Shown here piece after piece: positions 20,235 through 26,097 of a stretch of 26,097 nucleotides of DNA. The position numbers were made by a program, and so were the translations under genes. Source of the stretch: Pleurotus djamor. Its lineage: Eukaryota > Basidiomycota > Agaricomycetes > Agaricales > Pleurotaceae. The stretch spans positions 1 through 26,097 of the forward strand of contig JAPEVF010000645.1 in NCBI GenBank assembly GCA_029747585.1. Reading direction: 5' to 3'. Numbering within the stretch: position 1 is the stretch's first letter; each line of letters opens with the position of its first letter. The notes beneath the pieces are model-generated. The model searched no databases. It saw nothing but the letters and a program-made list of their open reading frames with translations, and was not told where the DNA came from.

Positions 20235-22053
20235 ATGCGGGTGAGTAAGCTTCATCGCTCAGACCCTAATGTAACATGTCATTCTCATGGTACTCTTCAC
20301 GCAGGAATCCTCTACGCACACGGCCACTACCGCGAACGAGCCNAAAAGTCCGGTCTCGTAAACCAACTACATTGGAAGTCGTGAGTGTCGTCCTTTTACT
20401 CCTTTGATAACTATTCATTTTCCTCGAGGATTCCACCCCGCCCTTCATCCGCAAAATTGTGTCGCTCCGATTATCTCAAGTACCAGTTCGCGTATATGAT
20501 GTCTCTTCCAACTGCTTCGTTACCCGCAGGGACCTCTCAAGGACAATCGAGCAGCAAGCCATCAATGAATATATCAGCCAAATCGTCCAGCACGCTAGTG
20601 GCAGCGGACAATCATTCAAGTTGGATGAAGAAAAGATAAGCAGCCTCGTCAATGACAAGACGAAGTTCGCTATCCTCTCTCACCGATGGGCATCAAACGA
20701 GGCGACATATCAAGAAGTTATTACACCGGAAGGTGCGAAGCGAATTCGACACAATGCGAAGTTCAACGGTCTCTGTCATATGGCGCAAGTATATGGATGT
20801 CAATACGTCTGGATGGACTCGATATGCATCGCTCATTCGAAGAGCACCGAAGTGGACGAGTCAATCCGCTCCATGTACACATGGTACAGAACCGCCCATG
20901 TCTGCTTCGTCTACCTGGAGCAGTTCAATTGGGACCGTCACCGTTCGGATGAATGGTTCTTTCGAGGATGGACGTTGCAGGAGCTCCTCGCGCCTACGAA
21001 GATCGTCTTTTTCGGTAGACGATGGGAAAGGGCTTTTCCTGGCCGCAAGAATTGTCTTTTCGACCTTACCAGGGAGCTGCGGCACGGGGACAATGATGGC
21101 GAACAAACATCGAGCTCGAGCGCCCTACCGCCAGTCAAGGAATGTCCTGCAAACATGTCCCCGACTGACGGCGAGGGAACAGGAATTGGAAGTGATTTGT
21201 CTCCGCAAAATTGGATTTCCCAATTCACAGGTTCGTGTTTTTCGTTATGATCCCGTTCTTCGTGAAGGCCTGACATATTGCTATTTAATAAGGGATCTCT
21301 TCCGAAGACTTGACATCATACAAGCCATCCTCAAAGCATGCCCGCAAGATCTTCACTTACATGCAAAAGCGCACTACCTCTGTCCTTGAAGATGAGGCCT
21401 ACTGCCTTGTGGGTCTTCTCGACATCTTACTTCCCATCGCTTATGGGGAAGGCGTTGAACGTGCACTCTCCCGCTTACAAGTTGCGTGCGCAGAGCAAAA
21501 TGACGACCGAAACATCTTCCTGTGGGACTATACATGTAACCACCCCTCAAGCTTCAACTCCATGCTCGCCAGCAACCCCTTCGAAACCTTACTTGAGAAC
21601 GTCTGCCTTTCGGGCGATGCTCAAGGTGAAATTGTCTCCATCCAGGCCGAGCAGCTATGGGATAACATCTGGAACACGCGAGCCTTCCATGGCAACGTTG
21701 ACCACACCTTTGCGTTTACCAATGGCGGACTTCGCATCTCATTGATCCTCCATGACATTTTCAACAAAGTCGGCAATAAATTCTACTCCCAATGCGCCCC
21801 CAACCAAGGCATCCAGATCTCCGGTGCCCGAGGAACGAAATGGCGAGGAAGTCTGGTTCATATCAAGTTGGCAATTTTGGGGACGTATACGGATAGCAAG
21901 GGTCAGGCGTACGCGTTTCCTATCATCCTAGAGAAGCTTGGGAAGAGTAAGCTCCCAAAGTATCGGCGGATCCCTTGTGCTATCGTGGGATCGACACTTC
22001 CGCCGCTTAAGAACCTGCTTTCTCGAGCACCTGAAGGAGTGTATATAATTTAG
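20235..22053 (+). CDS. HET-domain protein (heterokaryon incompatibility type)
   Basis: HET domains mediate self/non-self recognition and programmed cell death when incompatible fungal hyphae fuse. Proposed exons: 20235-20240, 20305-20380, 20429-21230, 21293-22053, about 547 aa with the N at 20343 ignored. Within the HET domain are FAILSHRW (about 107-114), YGCQYVWMDSICI (about 149-161), YRTAHVCFVYL and EWFFRGWTLQELLAP (about 202-216). After the 62-nt intron comes RTTSVLEDEAYCLVGLLDI, then IAYGEGVERALSRLQ and NIFLWDY, the block that usually follows HET in basidiomycete proteins. No NACHT, WD40 or ankyrin part follows; the C-terminal 180 residues are unassigned. The main exon has no in-frame ATG near its start, so the two small upstream exons are inferred. 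The stop lies in a tandem duplication. Confidence 0.88.
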
Positions 22054-22108
22054 AAACCATGATACCCTACTCGAGTGTATATAATATAGAAACGATGATA
22101 CCCTACTC
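22037..22108 (+). repeat. 36-bp tandem duplication across the HET stop codon
   Basis: Two adjacent 36-bp units (22037-22072 and 22073-22108) differ at only two positions. Each contains GTGTATATAAT followed by TAG. The real stop (22051-22053) is in the first unit; the second unit repeats the last codons and stop in the 3' UTR. Confidence 0.9.
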
Positions 22109-22168
22109 GCGAGCAGTACTATGTATCTTCTTTGCGGGAGCTATACCCATCCCCTATCTACGCAGTAT

Positions 22169-22198
22169 GTACTGCTCTACTTCTGCATAGAGTAGTAC
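22169..22198 (+). other. Hairpin downstream of the HET gene
   Basis: GTACTGCTCTAC (22169-22180) and ATAGAGTAGTAC (22187-22198) form a 12-bp near-perfect stem with a 6-nt loop. A further GAGCAGTAC at 22111-22119 is an exact inverse of 22169-22177, allowing an alternative larger stem. Possibly a 3' UTR structure. Confidence 0.6.
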
Positions 22199-24989
22199 AC
22201 AATTACTACGAGACAATGGAAAACATCTGGAAGTAGTTCTGTCCGTATATCCATGGATACTAGAGTACAAGATCCATTCCGAGGAACGGATGAATCGGAC
22301 TGTTTGGTCAAGGCAAGGCTAAAATCATTGAGGACGGTCCCAGCAAGGATGAGCGGTTTCGTTGGCCACGAGCAAGCAACCACGATGATTTGACACAAAC
22401 ATATGAGGTACATGATCCGTGTCGTACAAGGGCCGAGTAAGATGTTGGCGCGATCCATCAGGGGGTGATGCATGATGGCGAGGGACCATTAATCCCAAAC
22501 CCGGAGGGACGACTGATGTAGATCGAGCAGTGATTAGAGGGGGACAGGAATACGAGAAGGTAGGGTGTTCTCGCGAGCGGATCGAGACTTGAATGAGAAA
22601 TAGCCTTTATGAATGGTGTCCCAGCATTGAACGGGAAGTCGAGTTCGTTCCATGGTTGGTGCAAGTTCGAACCATAGCGTATCGTCCTCCCCCTCCTATG
22701 CAGAATCACTCCGTAAGAATACCTCTCAGCGCACGGCTTTTGATCACTGATCAAGTCCTACGAGTCGCATTTCGTTGTAGGTATTGAGGGGGGTCGAAAG
22801 GAAGCGAGCAGGACCTGAACAGTCTTCAAGACGGTGAGCTGTGGCGACTAAGAAAAATTCAGTGCTTGAAATCAAAAGACTGCGTTGGATTCAGCGTACC
22901 TAGGCGGTCATTTGCAATTTGTGGGTAATAGTACGAGGGCGCCATGGGTTCTTCCCCGGCCCCAACACCGCTGATGTCCTAGCACCATGCGGTTCCCCAC
23001 GGTGAATATATGTGTAATGGACTCTCGCTTTATAGGATTATAGCTATTACAGAGAGACGTTCAGATACGAAGCAGATCGTGTATAAAAAACGAACCCAGG
23101 CGATGCCTGATTCCAGGCCAAGCATTTGAGCTCGAACGGATCGAAAATCATAAATGATGCTGAAGTTGACTTTGACGTTGAGGCTTTGAGCTCTGAAGCT
23201 GAAGAGCAACGGAGCTCATGGGTTTTACCAAGCTGGAGGAGAGGCGGAGGAAGGGAGTAGGGGACAGAAATACGTCTTCGCATGACGCGTCGGTACCTGT
23301 CACGCTGATTGACCGTGCGAATCGATACTCTCACAGTCAATAACATGCCACGGCAATGAACTCTTTACCCTACTCCTCCACCCTAGGTTTCCATGGACGC
23401 ACCGCACCATTCTTGCATGCAATCCCTCATGAAGGGTAAGAAAATAGTGAAATTAGCGAACATTCAAATGTCCTCGCACCGCAGCTGGCTTTCGTACGTC
23501 ACTCGCATTACATCAAGTAGTAGATATTGAGTCCATCCCTTTAGCTGGCTTAAATTGCCTTCACGGCTCTGCGGTGAGGCCTTGAAGCCTGCGAGAACGA
23601 CCTCTCGGACGCCCTTAGGAGGACCCCTCTTCGACCCAGGGAGTCCCGAAATTTTACATAAGCGCTAAAACGCCTCTCAAACGCTTCTCCTCCTTTCATC
23701 CACCATTCTGTTCGCCCTCTCGTACCTTGAAGAATCCCGATATGAGCTGAGATTCAGCTCAAGTGACGGACTGACGTATCAAGCTCAACCCGAGACCGCT
23801 CCGTCAACGCGTCAACCTTGATACAACGATATGCAAGAAAGCCTTTGGATGCGTGATCAAAGAGATATAGCTCTCGCTCGTGAGATGTGCTACATTGGGT
23901 GTTGAAAAAACGAGTCATCCGAGTGCGTTTGCTTTCTGGTTTTGTCGATTTCGCCCTCACAACTGCCCCCTCCAGTATAGCCCCATCATCAAACGCGACT
24001 CTTTTCTCTTGAGAAGTTCGCACAGGCATTCTGGCTCTCGTGCCCCGCTCTCTCCTCGGCCAAGTAGCCATGCCGCTTGGTCGATGTTTTTGCTCTTGAG
24101 CCCGGTATAGGTGACAGCTGTTGAAGCCTCACCCTATCGGATCCTGCTTCTGCAGCCGTCGTCCTCGACTGAAGTTCGGAGCGAAAGTCTTTCGTCAGTC
24201 CTATGGTCATGATGCTGCCCGTCATTGAGACTTTCGCAGCTGGAGGTGGGGTTGTACAATGAAGGGGAGGAATCGACGATTAAGTTGGTCCTCAGGAATG
24301 TACGACCAACATGTCACCCATGGTCCATAGCATCAATCGGAAATCCTCAATTAGAGTACTACTTGACCGCCCTTGCATCAGGTCCCGAAATGTTCAGCGG
24401 CAAGCACGTCGCCCTCTGCGAGTGGATCCAGTAGTTGCGCATGCACCAACAACATGGCAGGAGAAGTCGAGCAACCCACCAACCTCGCTCATGAAGAGCT
24501 CGGAGAATGCGCAACGACCGCATTGGACATGTTGAAAGTGATCCAGTTGATTGGGGCCGACTTTCGCCTTTGGGTTCTCAAACCCGAATCTCATCTCCGT
24601 TTGACGATAAGTAGTTGGATGGACCGTGGTTTCATGATGTCGCACCTTAGCTCGATCTATTACTTTTCATGTGTTCGGTGGTAATATCTACTCTACTTAT
24701 TTCCCCGCTTGATAGCACTTCGACGGACTACTAAGGGTATCATATCATAGCTAGTGGTAGGACAATACGTGTTTACAATGTTCGTCACGAAACTTGACAT
24801 GAGGGGGAAGTACAAATTGTCCGATTCCAGAAACCACACAAAACAGCGGCGATGAGAAAAGGTCCTGGAGAGGATCAATCATCTCATCCAAGGGCCTATC
24901 AGGCCGCGAACGGAAGCTCAGGAAAACGCGGGAGATAATTCATGGGCGATATACAGTCCAACGGCAGCATGATGCTACGAACTAGATGG
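22199..24989. other. 2.8 kb without a confident gene
   Basis: Contains the second dispersed repeat copy (23404-23600). Open frames are short and overlapping. The most protein-like pieces are on + at 24213-24434 (LEVGLYNEGEESTIKLVLRN) and 24453-24684 (MAGEVEQPTNLAHEELGE), in different frames without a good exon chain between them. They could be remnants of one decayed gene, but I recognise no family. Confidence 0.4.
23404..23600 (+). repeat. Dispersed repeat, copy 2
   Basis: Partner of 18425-18619, in direct orientation and 5 kb away, on the other side of the HET gene. Divergence is moderate, with many transitions and short indels, so the duplication is not recent. No coding frame is shared between the copies. 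Confidence 0.75.
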
Positions 24990-25943
24990 CCGTAGAGAGC
25001 GCTGGACGCTGGTCCAAGTCGCCTATTCATCGTGTTGACCTGTGGCGCCTTCATCCCAGGCGGTCTGGTAGGCGAGGGATAATTTAGAAACGTGATGAGT
25101 TGGGTTGGAGCGGGGGTGTCGGATGAACATCAAAACGCCATGAGGAACGCGTCGAGGTGTAAATGTCGGAAGTGGGGTATGAACAAACGGTTCCCGCCGT
25201 TGCAGCGTCTTTGACTATGCGCCATCGTCAGGATGGTGCTTTGTAGGGACCGTATTTGACCACGCGGTGGGTAAACTACTGGAAGTCGAGGAGGAGTCCC
25301 AGATGTTGAGCCCGCTGTAGGGACAAAAAACGGAGGCACTGCTGGGATCGTAAAGTGCCTGACCGAGAGGGGGAAATAGACCAGGTGACTGGGCGTAGTG
25401 GGAAGATTGGACGGGTGCCAACACGGTCAATGATGGAGGACACGAGCAGCTGTGCTGGTGGGAGCATGCGCGTACAGTTGAAAGAATGTCGACGCGACAC
25501 GAGGCGCTATTGGGGTTTGCATGGCCGCGAGAGGACATAAGAGTCCCATTGGTTTGAGCGTGTCTGACTGGTTGAGCTTGGTACATATCCAGAGCTAGGG
25601 CAGTTGACGGAAGAGACATGCGGCTGCAATAGATAGCGCGTAGCCACTTGAGCGATACGTACATACTTAAAGAGTAGAGAACGAAAGGAAGACGTACACA
25701 TGTCCAAAAATTCACCAAGAGCTACCCTCCGGAGTATCCTCACAAAATGTTGGTTTGATGAAGGCGCCATCTTGAGAGCTTGACGACGAGGGGTAGTCGA
25801 AGTCTGAGGACGATCACGACCTCTGGTCGAACGAACTGAGATCGCCAGGTAGTAGTAGTGCCGTTCTGGAAGCTGAAACAGAGCTGATCCGGAGGTCGGA
25901 ACTTTGAGGGTGCGATGAAGCATGGGCTGGGAAAGGGAGACAT
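24990..25943 (-). pseudogene. Degenerate second copy of the Pro/Gln-rich gene
   Basis: Reads in the same orientation as the gene at 16623-15608 and matches it along most of its length. The N-termini align without gaps: M-x-x-F..F..SK.R.PDQ, with FQN at 25-27 in both. Further on both have DFDYPS, the same exon-end region with donor gtacg, an acceptor (ctattgcag|CCG against tttctcag|CCG), MYQAxPVxxAQTxxTL and a CxHQH motif. In this copy the frame shifts between FQN and DFDYPS, a TGA interrupts the frame before the donor, and the second exon stops at 25215, about 145 residues in, although DNA similarity continues to about 24990. It is therefore probably a pseudogene; a rearranged short gene with different splicing is possible. 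Confidence 0.7.
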
Positions 25944-26097
25944 AGGACGACCTATCTGAGAGATTCAGAGATGTTAAATTCCCGCAGGCGTTGAAAGCGA
26001 AGCTTGGACAGGAACCAAACAGCAACGTACCTTGCATCCGTAGCCTGGCCATTCCCTCATTATGCGGACAGCCCAAGTCTCAGAACTGTCAAGACAA
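25944..26097. other. Upstream flank of the degenerate copy
   Basis: An open frame on the minus strand continues past the paralogous start codon to 26076, but similarity to the intact copy ends near 25943. The window ends here. Confidence 0.35.

Noticed and set aside
22177..22754. Two minus-strand open frames of 98 codons each
   Set aside because: They overlap the hairpin region and each other, with no family motif or splice support.
15608..25943. One large tandem duplication containing both the Pro/Gln-rich gene and the 195-bp repeat
   Set aside because: The order is gene, repeat, repeat, decayed gene with each pair in direct orientation, which a single tandem duplication does not produce.
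1..26097. CRISPR arrays, insertion sequences or bacterial operon signals
   Set aside because: None seen; gene structure is clearly eukaryotic with short spliceosomal introns.

Overview
The window looks like nuclear DNA of a basidiomycete, most likely an Agaricomycete. The genes are densely packed and interrupted by many 44-74 nt GT-AG introns with short CTNAN-like branch sites. Several predicted proteins are of mushroom-forming-fungus type: a HET-domain protein, a divergent F-box-like protein, and proline/glutamine-rich proteins I do not recognise. Exon models were built by hand from reading frame, splice consensus and protein family motifs; there is no transcript evidence. For each complete spliced model the exons sum to a multiple of three.

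Left half (1-9372), conserved housekeeping genes. There is the 3' end of an unidentified gene (1-240); the kinetochore protein Dsn1/Mis13 (723-2898, +); a DHHC protein S-acyltransferase (3131-4729, +) whose DHHC-Pro-Trp motif seems to need a one-nucleotide exon; then, on the minus strand, arginase (6460-5202) and a somewhat divergent arginyl-tRNA synthetase (9372-7162). Arginase and ArgRS are adjacent, head to tail, and both use L-arginine.

Middle (9373-14908). About 2.4 kb with no convincing gene is followed by a class V aminotransferase-fold PLP enzyme (11828-13493, +) with one GC-AG intron. Next comes a short gene (14365-14908, +) resembling only the C-terminal module of larger fungal F-box-type proteins.

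Right part (14909-26097), accessory in character. A Pro/Gln-rich gene (16623-15608, -) and an F-box-like gene (17154-18292, +) diverge from a 530-bp region carrying strong palindromes. A HET-domain heterokaryon-incompatibility-type gene (20235-22053, +) follows; its stop codon lies in a 36-bp tandem duplication and a hairpin follows it. A degenerate second copy of the Pro/Gln-rich gene lies at about 25943-24990 (-), and a roughly 195-bp repeat occurs on both sides of the HET gene (18425-18619 and 23404-23600). Long stretches here carry no recognisable gene, which fits a duplicating and decaying accessory region.

Sequence quality: all four N characters (2621, 15107, 19262, 20343) stand directly before a homopolymer run. 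Ignoring the two that fall in coding exons restores the reading frame of DSN1 and of the HET gene, so these are most likely consensus padding rather than mutations.
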